A stretch of 64,000 nt of DNA, from the NCBI RefSeq assembly GCF_003672135.1, contig NC_039508.1, positions 13,403,945-13,467,944 on the forward strand, read 5' to 3'. Numbering within the stretch: position 1 is the first letter of the stretch; each line of letters begins with the position of its first letter. Positions 47,401 to 60,300 of the stretch are shown one piece after another. The translations under genes were made by a program, and so were the position numbers. Below the pieces are notes generated by a model. That model worked only from the letters and a program-made list of their open reading frames with translations, was not told the DNA's origin and made no database searches. The DNA comes from Ooceraea biroi. Taxonomy: Eukaryota; Arthropoda; Insecta; Hymenoptera; Formicidae.

Positions 47401-49148
47401 ACACAGGTCTCTTTACAAGCAACTTCGAGTAACTTGTACCTTGATTCTTATCGCAAAATCTCTCATTCTGAATCTGACTGCGGAAGTGTCGACACGTTTT
47501 TTGCAGATCATTGACTTCGTTGTCGATAAAACGTTCTGCAACAAACGCACGCGTGCGTGTATAGAAGAGCGTAGGCTCGCTCTTCGAGGGTCCTATGAGA
47601 GAGGAAGAGAGAGCGGTTTTCGATTCAGCGTACAATAATATGACGGAAATGTCAGTCAATTAATAAGCATAACGAACCTGACTAATTTCCGCCTTTGTTC
47701 GCTGCGCGGCACTGGATGGATGAATAAGTGGCTATTATTCGTGTGTACGTGCGGCCTTTATGATTGGTCAGATCCGTATCACGACAGCCGGTTCCGCTTT
47801 TACTGGGCCGAGCCGCAGCGAAACCTCGTGAACCTTTTTAACCGCGTGCACGTGCCGACGGGATATCGTTTTCGTTCTCGATCTTGCGATCGCCCTGCCC
47901 GCCCCCTTCCTTCCGTCTCGCGGACACCTTTTTTCCTTACGCCTGCATCATCGACGACGTCCTGTGTTCCGCGATCATCGTGCGATCGGCGCGGTGGCGG
48001 AGAATTCACGGTCTAAGACGGCGCGGCGGTTCGTCTCAGGACGTATCAGAGTCATTTCGAATTATAATATATCCATTGTAAAATTTAATTAAAAAATCGG
48101 CGGTTCTACTTATGTATGATCATCCCTTTTGACCAGGATTAACTCGGTAACGTAATCTTGAATTTAACCAAATGGCGCATACATAAAATAAAAAAGACGT
48201 CGAAAGTAAATCTGGAAAATGGAATAACTGACCGACAAATGTACTGTCGAGAGAAATGTTACAATTACAAAATATCGTTTTACCGAGATATTCGAAGAGG
48301 TAGAAAATCATGAAAAATTGCAATTTCAAAATTAGTATTTCATGTGAATGCACGAATCACATTTTTATATTCATGGAAATACCCAAACACGCTAGGTGAG
48401 AAGCCAATGGTTACACGACGAATGATCGTTGCGCCGTCCCTGTTTTCATTGTACGATTGAAAAATATTTGCGTACATTTCCGAGTACGATTATACATTTT
48501 TCACCGCATCTTTCGCACTTTCAGCAGTTTTTAAATTTCACATTTTTACATTTTATCATAATCCGAAGTGTGCTTTTTAAAATACTTAAAATAATATTGA
48601 AGAGTTTTTTCGCATGTATCAATTACCAGTCATTCCGGTGTACAGATAACGAATGTTCCTTAATGAGTAAGTAAACTTGATTTAACATATTACGAGAATA
48701 AATAGCGGCAGTTATCATATCTAATTTAAATGGTTATCGAAACCCATTCCACATGTAATAATAAATCGAGCAAAGGTTAAATAATAAACGTTAATCGGTT
48801 TTATTGAAGCGCTCGTTTTGCACACTGCTGGTCGAGTGTTGTTTCTATCATTCAACGATAACGACTGTCATATGACGGATAGAAATCACTTTTCGGCTTC
48901 GCTTACTAGGAAACTTTTCCAAGGGATAACAAGTAATAGAGACGGAAGGGATCGGAAATTTCGCTGAAGGATCATCACGCTTTAAGCGTTTTCATTTCGT
49001 GGCGTTTCTCCGAACGCGAAGGGCTGCAGGAAAGAAAAAAAATCTAGCGGAAGGGGGAAGGTTCGCGATGGCGTCGTGGGATCCGTTGCTGATTGGACGA
49101 TGGCAAGGGTACGCATTTTTAGCCACCCTTCGGATCTGCCCTCATTGT
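44437..49148. other. Spacer with scattered GC-rich islands and no supported gene
   Basis: GC-rich blocks lie at about 45300-45830 and 47800-48040. The first contains two CACCCCCGTGG motifs at 45613 and 45692 and a (CCT)n run at 45797-45831. The 14-base unit GCATCGTATCAGCG is repeated near 46337 and 46381. Frames at 45575-46045 (-), 47294-47659 (-) and 47720-48016 (+) show no domain. Upstream exons of the helicase could lie here on the minus strand, but I could not find its Walker A sequence. Confidence 0.4.
45797..45831. repeat. (CCT)n microsatellite
   Basis: Eleven to twelve CCT units occur in tandem. On the minus strand it reads as a poly-Glu frame that is not a gene. Confidence 0.9.
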
Positions 49149-50001
49149 CATTTTAATTTCGATCCCCTCGGGGGCCGACAGAAGGGTGGAGCGTACCAGG
49201 GGGAAACGCTATAGGAGCTACGCACCCTTGGCAAGATTGGCTCGACGATGTAGAAACTGGTTACAACGGAAACATGACGTGGCTATACCGGGTGTCCTTC
49301 CAGACCGAAGATAACGAAAGAATTTCGAATACAGTTTCGATTCCGTTCAATTATTCCATTTAAATTAGATATGTTCTATAAAAAAAAAAAAACTATGAAG
49401 TATCTCAAGTATTAATGTAACTTCTTTTATAATAATTATTCTTATATTTCTTAAATTCATGATGACCTATATCTTCCATAGTATTAGTAAAATATTTTTG
49501 AGAATTATTTGACAAGAACATCCCATCAAATGATGCGGCACATAAATTATTCGCCCGTGTACCGTATATAACCGCCCAGGGTCGGAATTTTATTTCAGAG
49601 ATTTGCTTAACTTCTTGTATCTCGTGTCTAATGTCCGGATATGAATGTTCTATCTATTGCTGATCGAATATCGGTGCCGATCAAGCGGCTGACGACAGGT
49701 CGTCTTGAAAACGAGCGAGAACAGCTCCCGATAAGGGCAGAAACGGATTAAAAAAGAGGAAGACCGACTGGCAGTGGGAAAGAGAGAATGAGGTAACAAA
49801 AAAAAAGTCGGAGAAGTAGGTAGAGGGTGGTTAAAGGGTGGCAAGCGGCGGCGAGGGATGGGTGCCTTTCATGCCTTCTCCTCCTCTTCCTACTCCTCTT
49901 CCTCCTCCTCCTCCTCCTCCTTTCGCCGAGGTTTTCCGCAGGAAGAGCACAACCCCCGACTGCGTGTGACAGCCATTTTAATTCCGAGCCCCGAGGGGGC
50001 C
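49149..50001. repeat. Duplicated 28-nt GC-rich element, 825 bases apart
   Basis: Positions 49149-49176 and 49974-50001 share CATTTTAATT then CGA, CCCC and GGGGGCC in the same order and orientation, with 24 of 28 bases identical. Four ACCCTT/AAGGGT motifs cluster at 49100-49230 around the first copy. A pyrimidine-rich CCT/TCC tract at about 49874-49921 precedes the second. The spacing and identity suggest a repeated binding element rather than a transposon. Confidence 0.55.
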
Positions 50002-53000
50002 CCTGATTTTCATTCCCCATGATGGAACATCACCCGCCTGCTCGCCCCCGCACCCCGCCGCCCCGTTCCACCTCCTCCGCCTCCTTTTTCCTCCACCTCC
50101 TATGCGGCGAAAAAGCTTTCAGACCGCATCGCGAGCACGAGGGAGCTCGGATGAGCACCGTGCTCGGCGCCGCGCCGGCTATCTTGGCTGTCGCATCGCG
50201 AATCAAATAAAAGCTCCGGCCGGGGTTGGGGGATGAACCGCCGTCGTTTAATTTCGGGAATAAGAACTCTGCCGGCGCGCTCGAGGGCTGCTCACTTCCC
50301 GCAGGCACCACTATCGACTAGTCGGCGAAATCCGTTCGCCAGTCAACTCTCACTTTCTGGACCAGGGAAGCTAAACAAAGACAAACGAAGAAAATCGCGA
50401 TATTCGTCGGGGGAAATTCATATGTGACAATTCGTTCAACTTAATGATAACAACATGACAACTTTGATGATTCTGACGCAAATATTTTTCGATTTTCTTT
50501 GGTATGTGAATGCGTGTGAGTCACATATCGAAAGCACAGAATAATTTCTTTAAAAAAACTTCAATCTTTCTTTGAATAGCCGTAAAAAATTTAATAAAAA
50601 TAAATTTTCCTCGTATGCATGTTGGTTTCCTCATTCGCGTTGATTATGATACTTCGCGGGGGTGCCATTCCCATCCCGGTATTTATACTTCCTCAATAAT
50701 GGTGCGGTACTTCGCTATCCTCCTTTTTTTTTCTCGGCCGCGAGCCGAGTTAATACTCCGGCGAAGGTAGACGCACGCGAAAATTGTGTCTTTCGTTCGT
50801 GCACAGACAGGTACCTTTTCCCGCGGCGCTGAATGGCAGCGATATCTCGCTGCAGCATCTCCGCAGCGTGCGCCGTCTTTTTTCCTCATTACCCTCTATC
50901 CAACCCCGCGGCACTACCACCGCCACCGTCGTCGTCCTCACCCTCGCCGTCCTCGCCGTCGTCATCATCGTCGTTCGCCCCATCCTCGTCATTGCTCGCT
51001 CACTGACTCACCGGGGGCGTCTAATAATGTCGCCAGCCAGCCGTTCCAACCCCTGGCTCAACCATCTATCCCCCCTTGTCACCTCCGCACCCCCTACGCC
51101 ACCGGATGAGCGGCCGTGGAAGGCGACCGGAGCATCGGGGGTGGCGGTGGGCCGCGCCATATCTGCCGCCGACAAAATGAGCCTCGCTTAGCCAGCCACC
51201 CCCGCGTTCTCCGCCCCACACACACGCTATCCCGTCGCCAACCCCTCCAGCCGTGGGTGAAGCAGCGAGAAAACGATTCGCGCCACCGGCTAGATATCCC
51301 GGCGACGAAGTTTTGCGCGGGACCGCGCAGGGAACATTGTCCCTGCTGAGCCATTGTCTCGTTTCCTGGAGAACGAAATGGTAGCTTGCCGCCGTTTTCC
51401 CCGATAATTTTCCACGTCGGAGTAACTGCCGAGTTTCTATTTTTCACTTTGCTCGGTAATCCTCCACGCAAACTTCGATAGAGATTCTCTGTAATCGTTC
51501 GTACGCCTGTGTAATTTAAATGAATAATGATCTAGGTACATTTTTATAACGTTTATATGTGAGAGAATAGGTAAGGCGGGCATTTCTCCGCCGCCGTAAA
51601 CCGCGAGATTAAAATCCCTTCACGAAGTTCAGAATTACGATTGACTTGAGCGAAATCAGTTTATTGTAAAACCCATCGAGTTTCGCGATCGAGCAAATAG
51701 ATTTTTCGAGCGGTAGGAGACGCGGCTTAGATTCGGGGGAGGATTATTTGAAAATCGAAACTGGGTTATTGAAACTTCGTTTCGCCGCTCGCGAATCCGC
51801 CAGTAAAACGATACCCTTTCCCATAGATATATTCGATTGAATATCGAAATACGTTAGAACACTTAGTTAGCAGAAGTAGATTATATTCCCGGTTCGAGAT
51901 TGTTGCGGTGCTTCTCTTTTGCGCCATTATCTTTCCCACTCAGTTGAATTAATTATCGGCCGTTTGATAAATTTCATTTTATTGCGTGCTTATGTTTTAT
52001 AAGGTGCACCGTAAATAACAATAACAATTTTAACCCATAATTTAAAAATGACATTTTCCATGACGAGCGATACGCGGGATCGTAGCATCCAATTGTGGCT
52101 TTGTATCAGCGCGACGCGACACAGCGCAGAATGTGAAATTAATTAATTTCATAATTCATAAGCAACTGTATGCAATAATGCATAAGGCTGACGTAATATG
52201 CCCTAACCGTAACGTTGCAATCGCGAAATGGCATAATTATGAAATACACAATAATTTTATTATTATTCGTAATTACGAGTGTAATTGACTCTTTCTGCGT
52301 TTCAATTAAAAATGCCACGTAAAAAGCGTAAATCGCTCTCATCCCTGTAAACGGCATACGGCTAAAAGAGGGTAGAAACGCGGCACCCTGTATATCGTTA
52401 CGATCAGTTGCAACATTACGAGATTAATTTCACGAAAATCGAGCGCGGCGATACTTGATTGCGCCATGCGGTATTGCCATGTGTTTTGCGGTCGGCCTAA
52501 AAACTTTTTTCCCGTACTGTATTTTGACTTCCGAATCGCTGGTTCTCGCCCTGCAAAATGCACGGTCGGCCGTCGAACGCAACTATCAAGTAGCAATATC
52601 CTGGAGCAGACACGTGCAACCGCGAACAAAGCATTCCGATTCCAGAGAGATAGTGATCAAAGTAACTTCGGTTCGCGGCCCGCGGAGCAGATCTCACGCT
52701 GCGAATGCAATTTATTGTTTCTCACTCGCAAACCCGGGCGCAACCAGCAGCCATCGAGCGACTTGTAATCGTCAATGATCAAGTAGCAATTAGTGCGGCC
52801 TGGAATACGAATACGCCCCGCTCGGAAAATGGAAGCTACGGGAGCCCCACCTCCCCCGTCCCCCGAAATGAATCACCCCCGTGGACCGCTCGACTTTATG
52901 GCGCGCGGAATGCCGTGTGCAAATATGGCGCCGTCGACCGGTTAAGTCCGCGCAATGGATCATCGCGCTGAAAATTTGATGAAGTGCCTGCGCATTAAAG

Positions 53001-53640
53001 GTGCATAATTGAGCGGCTCACATTTCGAGATTAGTGAGTCAAATTTCGAAAAGTTTGCTGAACTTTACGTGCAATAATATCGAATATCGATTCCTATATG
53101 TGCGAACTTTTAACTTTTATCCCTCATTTTTCAACTATTCTTTGCGCACTATTGGCGAATAATATGTAAGTTGTTGCAGATTCTTTACAGGATTGTATTA
53201 AGATATTAACATTCTTCAAAGAGCGTTACATGTTTTTAAACCCTCATTATTTAGTTTACTCTGCGTAATCAATGTTTTCTATAGCGAGTCTTCATGTTTG
53301 AAAGTAACTTATAAATAATGTATAAATAAAACTCAATTCGCAATCTTGCCTAATATATTCATATCCAGGATCCACAAGAATTTAATATATATTCCAATGA
53401 GTGAATAATCTTGTTGTATCAATTCAGGAAAATTTCGTTTTTTGTTTGAGATTTTCATCATAATTTTGGAACACAACGCAAAAGTAAGAACACGTAACAA
53501 TCACCGCGCGAATGTTCAATATCTGCGAACGAAAGTGCAGTTGGCCGAGCGCGAGCAGGGAGTCTCTCAGATTGGATCACTCGGTAGATTATTTGGCTTT
53601 ATGGTGCGGGGAATATACTATGCCAATATGACGTGGAGGG
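50002..53640. other. GC-rich to mixed non-coding DNA with no supported gene
   Basis: The 50020-51470 block is CpG-rich, with CCG/CTC low complexity. Overlapping frames such as 50784-51191 (+), 50786-51109 (+) and 51094-51471 (-) all reflect composition. CGGGGGTG motifs occur at 50657, 51136 and, inverted, at 52874. The sequence around 52380-52400 (GGCACCCTGTATA) resembles the end of a TA-flanked transposon, but no partner end was found. Confidence 0.4.
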
Positions 53641-53662
53641 CTTGTTCACAGCGAGGGTGGTG

Positions 53663-53676
53663 GTAGCCATGGTAAC
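53663..53676. promoter_or_regulatory. RFX X-box-like palindrome
   Basis: GTAGCCATGGTAAC fits GYNRCC-N2-RGYAAC exactly. It lies in a GC-rich island that ends with a CGGGGGTGAAA motif at 53884. Confidence 0.5.
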
Positions 53677-53907
53677 GGCGGCACCCGCGAGTGTCGGCTC
53701 CAACGCCACCAGAATCCCTCATCTCCCTCCTTGCCCATCTACCCTCTGTACTGCCATCCCTCGCCGCCCGATAGCCCTCTAACCCTCCCTCCGCCACCCA
53801 ACGCCAGCAAAGCCGCCTCTCACCCACTCTCGTGCCAGCGTCAGCACCCTTCACTCGACCCCCCTGCCCGTCTCGCTCTACTTCGGGGGTGAAAACCATC
53901 CTATAAC

Positions 53908-53910
<3 letters not shown>

Positions 53911-53940
<30 letters not shown>
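53911..53940. repeat. (TA)n microsatellite
   Basis: Fifteen TA units occur directly downstream of the GC-rich island. Further short TA-rich runs follow at 54004-54080. Confidence 0.9.
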
Positions 53941-53944
<4 letters not shown>

Positions 53945-56900
53945 GGCACGTGTTATATGTATGTACAATTACATAAATGTAAAGAGAAAAAGGAGAAATA
54001 TGTATATATATATTCACTTTTTCACACACATATATAAAAGAAAAAGTTTATATATATGTATATATATATGTATATATATCACTCACGCTTCCATACACAC
54101 ATACACCCTCGTTCATATAGGCAAGCAGGGTATCTACTGCCTCCACGATCAATATGGTGGACAGACGCACCAACACCCTCCAGGGGAAGGCCAACTCGAT
54201 TTACGAAATTTCGTCCTTCCCTCGATTCTGCCCGGCTCTTTTTTTCGGCAGACGTCGGGCCACCGGAGAATGACGCCGCGACGGCTCGGCTCGATTTCGG
54301 GCGTGGGATGGAGTCCTACACATGGGAACCGTATTAATTGCGAGCGATCTTTTTTCTCCCATGGTGATTCGCGCTCGGAAACGTCGATCGCTCGAAACGG
54401 CGGCACAAGTCAAAAATAATGGAGCGGCGCTCTACTATTTTGTCCTGTTTCTCATTCAATAAAAAAGACCGAAAAACACGATCTCAAAACTCACCGCTGA
54501 AATTGTTGTAAATCAGCAGTTGGGAGACCAGCGTGGCAAAGGGTTGAAAATAAAAATTTGTATCGGGAATAATATTTTTTGATTCGCCGCATTAAGTCGA
54601 TCGCGCGATGTGCACGGACGATTGACGGAAGCTGGAAGGGAGATAAACGTATCGGCGTATGAAAACGGACAGATCGCGATTGATAGGATCTAAAGAACCC
54701 TCGGGGAACTTTTGCGAAGCGTTTAGTTACATTCGCTTCCTCTTTTTCCGCGGGAGTAACTATTCGATAAAAACAAACTGACTGTCCGTCGATCGCTCCG
54801 GGCCGATTCCGGATGCTGGCTGCGTCGAATTGATGTCATCGCGCACAAACGGAATTACGAGTTTACTTGTTACTTGCGATCTTTTTCGAAAAGCGTTGTC
54901 GCTGTTTGTTATGATTCGCAGCGTTTCTATTTCGGTCATTCGCGGCGTTCGCGAATGGCAATCTTACACAACCGATTTCACGTCCATCCGTGCCATCGTT
55001 GGACACAGCCCGGCAAACGATCAATCTTGCGATGTTATATGTACTGTGATGAAAACGTCAAACGTCAAAAAAACATTTCTGAATATAAATCTTCAGACGA
55101 GTTTCTGGAGAAAAGAATTTATATTAATAACGAAATATTGTTATAATTACTGAAGAGATATTAGTATTAGGGATTATTAGAAGAACAAAAATGTCACTTA
55201 CCTTAAGCATCGTTGATATCATTAAGATACTTAGAAAAAAGTTTAAAATAAAAATGTTCAGTATATGAATAAAGACTAAAATCTAAAGAGAGTGCTTCAA
55301 TAGAAAATAATGTCCTGACGAATAATCTCATCTCTTATTATAGAAATAGTTATTTGTTAATCGTGTTCGATGATTTTCAGTAGAAGCACTAAAAATTAAT
55401 TTCGTAATGCATCCCTCTCTCTCTCTCTCTCCCTACATGCACGTGCAAACTTAACAAATTGATTCCAAATAGCTTCGCGTGAAACAGAAACTGGATCGCA
55501 CTGGGTTACTCTCGCACAGCCGCGAGAATTATTGTCCCGGGTTAATTACCGTGGGAAAATTACGCAGTACGCGGAAGTTAATAAAAACTTTCGGAGCGCG
55601 AATATGGACGCAGGTTGCCACACGAAAGTATGACGCGTAAATACATTACAATTTTCCGCGTTTCGCATCCAATTTATTTATTATTGACCGGTGCCGGTAT
55701 TAATGCCGCGTTATGTTTATTCATCAGTAAATTATCGCCGGTAAATATATTGGCTAGCATCCAATTTATTTTTCGTGCGATGCATCTGCCGCCTCCGCAG
55801 TGTATTCTTATTTAATCACCACGGCTCACACACGCACATCTGATGCATCCCTGCTCAATAAAAAAATCAACATGATAAAATATCCTATCGATGTTCGACG
55901 TCGACGATCGTCATATCTGCCAGTAAATTAATTAACTACAGGTAACATTAATTGAGTATTAACTTGAATATTAAAAATCAGCGACTGTGTCGCGTCGTGT
56001 AAGTCGAACAAAATGAATACAAATCAGAGACCATGTCCGCTTTCTCACGCAAGGTCTAATTTTACAATAATCTTGATATTGGACGAGGAAGTGAATTTGG
56101 CGATACACGCGAAGCTAAGGTAGATGAGATTACGAAAGATGTCAGTGTGCGACTAGACACAAGCGACGGTATGGAAGAACTATTATTAATGGTTCGGTTG
56201 AATTATCGGGGAAGAGCTCAGGTGTGCAAACAAGCCCGCGGCGAAAGTTGCCAAAAGCTCGGGCGCTGCATCGTAGGATTTAATCCTTCGCCCGTCGGCG
56301 ATTCCGTTGATTTTCAAAACGCGAAACGCCACGTCGACCCTCGGGGCAAGGTACGCCCATGAGAAGTAAGATGGATCTGTCGATACATCGCCTGAAAGCG
56401 CGCAGCTCTCAATTTTCAGTTACGGCGATTGCGTTTTTAAACGTCGGCCCGGCTGACAGTATTTGCGTCGCCGTGAGCGAGAAGAATTTTATTTGCGCTA
56501 CCGTTTCCATATCCGCCTCTTCTTCAAAATAGAAACTGCCGAGACGTATCGGCAATGTAGAAGTGAACGGTTTAACGCGTGTCCGATTTTCAAAATAAAA
56601 AAACCGAACGCCGATTGTTCTCCCTTCGCGCATCTTGTTGCGAAACGTCGTTGCGGAATAGATCTGCGAGTATGAGAGCATAAGAACCGGCATGTGAATC
56701 ATGACGGAAATGTGTATTGCGAAATAACATGCTCGACGGGGCACATCATCCCGATACTTTTAACGAAAGAAACTGTCAAGATTAAAAATCAAAACGCTCT
56801 CTCTCTCTCTCTCTCGCTTTCTCTTTCTCCCCGGAGGGCGGATTTCCTTTGCGGAACAAAGTCAGACGAAAGCGGGGGAGGAGCGGGGGCGACAGTTGGC

Positions 56901-57347
56901 CCTTTGAAATTCAGATTGTTCGTCAACGGCGGCGAGTGGGCAAGCGTTTCGTCGGCTTCTCCGGTTTCAATCGTCTAGCCGCTTTCTACGCACACGCTCG
57001 GCGCGACAATAAAGCTCATAAAAAATATGAAAAATGAATCATTAGGAGGAATCGTTCCAGAGCGAGCGATTCTTTGGAGGCCGCGAACGTCAGAAACGCA
57101 CTATTAATCCTTAAGCGTGCAAATACAGAAGTGATGTCGATTTTTCTCAGTCAAAGTACATTCGTGCGCATTTTCATGATTTAATTGACATAAAATCCAC
57201 GTGACAAAAAATGCATTTTTGGGTCGAGAATTTGTTGTTTGTGAAACATACAATTAAACTATCGCGTTTCATCGTACAGATGTAACATTAACATCGCTCA
57301 ATTAAAAACAGAGAAACTCGTCATATGGTCCACCAACAAATTATACC
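53941..57347. other. Mixed spacer with CT microsatellites and no supported gene
   Basis: (CT)n tracts lie at about 55414-55431 and 56797-56815. Frames at 53961-54419 (+), 54830-55153 (+) and 56409-56744 (-) show no domain or joined exons. The GC-richer block at 54130-54420 may be regulatory. Confidence 0.4.
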
Positions 57348-57361
57348 GCGACCATGGTAAC
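57348..57361. promoter_or_regulatory. RFX X-box-like site
   Basis: GCGACCATGGTAAC fits the RFX consensus (GYNRCC-N2-RGYAAC) exactly, although the left half is weaker than the right. It lies in moderately AT-rich DNA with no gene nearby. Confidence 0.4.
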
Positions 57362-60300
57362 GATTATCGTCCGGTAATTGACTGTTTCACGCACGCAGAA
57401 TGAATTATTATCGGTGGTGGGGCATACCGCACTGCTATATTTATATTCCGACCGCAAAAGCTGTACAATTAATAGGGACCATTAAAATTCAATCGCGCAT
57501 GGCGAGACAGAGTGAATAAAACACGTTGTAAGCACTAACGCTCCCACGCAATCAGGAAGCCGGCAAGCACGCCTATACATTTCACCTTCCGGCTCGTGGA
57601 CCTTATCATTACGCGATTTACAAATTAACAAAAATCACGTTAATCGGCAGGTCATTCACCCGACCACCGTACAAACGCGCGGACACTTGAAAGCTGGTCG
57701 ATGATCATCGATGTTTCACGAAATAACGATTTGTTTGTCGGAACGAGTGGCGCATTGATTACCGTGAGCTCGCACCCACACTTTCGTCCGTTTATAATTA
57801 ATTCTTACGAACTGCGCGGCGACGCGCGCGTTGTCGTATTTAAATTATAAACCGCGAGTGCCGCGCGCAGTTAATCGCCAGCATTAAAATTCAATTGAGT
57901 GCGGAGAGGGACGTATAGTTAATGGGACGCCCTGCACACGCACGCGTCCACGTACACGTACACGTATGCGCACGGCTGGCATAATCAGACGCCCTCGCAC
58001 GTAACGAGAGCCTCTAGGAAACATAAGGGATCTGATAGGCTTCATAGAGTGCCGCGAGGCTTTGATTGGTCAGCCGGCACGTGCACGCGCGCGTAAAGCG
58101 GTATATACGGCTGGTTGCATTACTAATTCTGCCGGCTTTGGGCTTAGCTATTCCATCCCCCATCCAGGGCCCATCTCAATCCATGGTCTGCGTCCATCTG
58201 GGGCAAATTCGACCATAGCCTCATCGCGTTAAGCCCATTACACGCACTCGTTGCGACGGTGCGCGCGGCACGGGCGTCACGTAATTAATTCCGTCGGTAA
58301 TTTACACGCCGCGTGCTCCTACGTATATTAGCTTGTAAATATTAGTTGTCCCGAAAAGCTGGACCATCGCCGACGAGTAATGTCAACGACGCAATGCAAA
58401 GAAAACCTTCCTATCAGAGAAACCGCCTTCGCGCCCTCGAGTGAGAGACTTGAAACGATCTCTTCGTGAAAGATCACCGGTGCAATTTGATGAGGCATCT
58501 CGTCTCGAGAGAGAATTGTGATCTCTCGAAATTGGTGATTTTGCCCTTTTCTCGATTCTTGCTGCATTATTTTATGAGTTATTCGCAGATCCGTGTTATC
58601 GCAGTTACAATCCTCTCTCTCATTTCTTTTTTCCCTTCGCCGTAAATTTGATTAATTATTACAATTGTGGGATGGACGCTTCAAAGCGCGCGTGTCTCGG
58701 TATTCCACTTTCTTTGTCGCAACTCATTCGCACTCAGCAGTATCGCCATTGTGTCCGTTCTGGACGAAAGTTTTTACCCGTCGTTTGTTAACGGCCTGTT
58801 TGCGCTAACTGCCGTAGCATGTAACGCGCGGCCTTATTATCGCGATGGTGTAAGAACGGCCGCTTGCTTTCCTCGTTGCTTGCCGAGGAAAAGAATACAG
58901 CACGGAGAGAAAGGAGCAACGAGAGAAGCACGCAGCTTGTTAGTAGTAACTTGTTAGACGTGTGCCACTCCAATAGAAACTAGGAGAGGACTGCTTCTTT
59001 TCTCGCATCTTCCCTCTTTTCTTCCGAAAGCCCGGCAGTCGCGCGAAGAAAAGATCCTCTACATTTTTGCCGCTCTATTTCCTCCAGAAAAAAATTTTTT
59101 CGAGCAGAAAAACTAACTGACTAAGAGTTTGATGAAGAAGAGGGCAACACCGCAACAGTGAGAAAGGAATTTTTGCTCGAGTTTCTTCTTTCGAGTTATA
59201 ATCCCTTCATCATTCCAGGCCATTAATTCGAACTCGAACATCCTAAGATAGATAATTTGGCACACCTTAGCATTGTGTCCGCGTTTCGTCACTGAATTCT
59301 TGACGCGTCGATCCTGGGATTCACGAAAGTGCTAGTAAGTGCATCTTCATGTTACGCGCAAAACATTTGAAATCAGTAATGCGATGTCCATTGCAATCAA
59401 AGCGATTAAAATAAGAATGCACAATTTTTGTTTCAGAGGCATATTCGGTTATCAGAGTGCGATTTTTACGAAATCATTATGCTGCCGTTTGTAATATTTG
59501 CGTAACGTAATGCGCATGAATTTCGATAGCAATCAGAATTCATACAACCGACTGTAATATATACTGATAACGGATATTTACTGCCAGCATGGCGGTGCAT
59601 TATGTACTTTTGATAGCAGCTGTACGCCACTTACGTGGCGAGCATGGACACCACCAGTATACAGGGACCCCCTACGAGGCTGACGATCAGGGTAAATATG
59701 GCCACTGTAATGGCGCCCGAGCGACATTTCACTCTCGGACGCGTTTAAAGCGCGCCGTTGCTAGGTATTCCCTTTTCATTTTAGGTCAAGGATGGAAAAA
59801 TCCCTGAACAGCACTTACCGAGACTTAATGCTGATTTCATGTACATTATGCAAAAAAAATCGTAGATGACGTGAATAAACATTTGCGGAGGACTCTCTAA
59901 ATGTGTATAATAGTGATATCACATAAAAAAAAAACATGAAAAATCTTTGATGACCGATGATTCTGGTACCCTCAGTCATCATTAGTCGAAATAAATGGAC
60001 GCAAATTGCAGTCGTCGTATCAAAAACGCGCGCAACACACAGGCGCGAGAATGACGAACCGGCCGACAGTTTAAATACAATTTATTGACGGAAAAATCCG
60101 ACAACTCGGTTTTCGCAAACAGCCATCACATGCGATTTACCTATTTCCATTGTTAACACCACGGTGCGAACTGTTTTCATTTCGCGATCAACAATCTGGC
60201 TACTTTTCAGCTGAAAATAATAATCCCTGATAATCTATAGATGAAAAATTGCAAATAAAAATATTTTTCTCTTTCGTACAAATATTTGATTTAAGAATAT

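Noticed and set aside
52381..52400. Transposon-end-like sequence GGCACCCTGTATA
   Set aside because: It resembles the ACCCTGTA end of the 761-bp element, but only about ten bases match and no partner end is visible.
55615..55815. LLTGAGINAA stretch considered as a possible nucleotide-binding loop
   Set aside because: It lacks the lysine of a Walker A motif, lies on the wrong strand for the helicase and has no joined exons.
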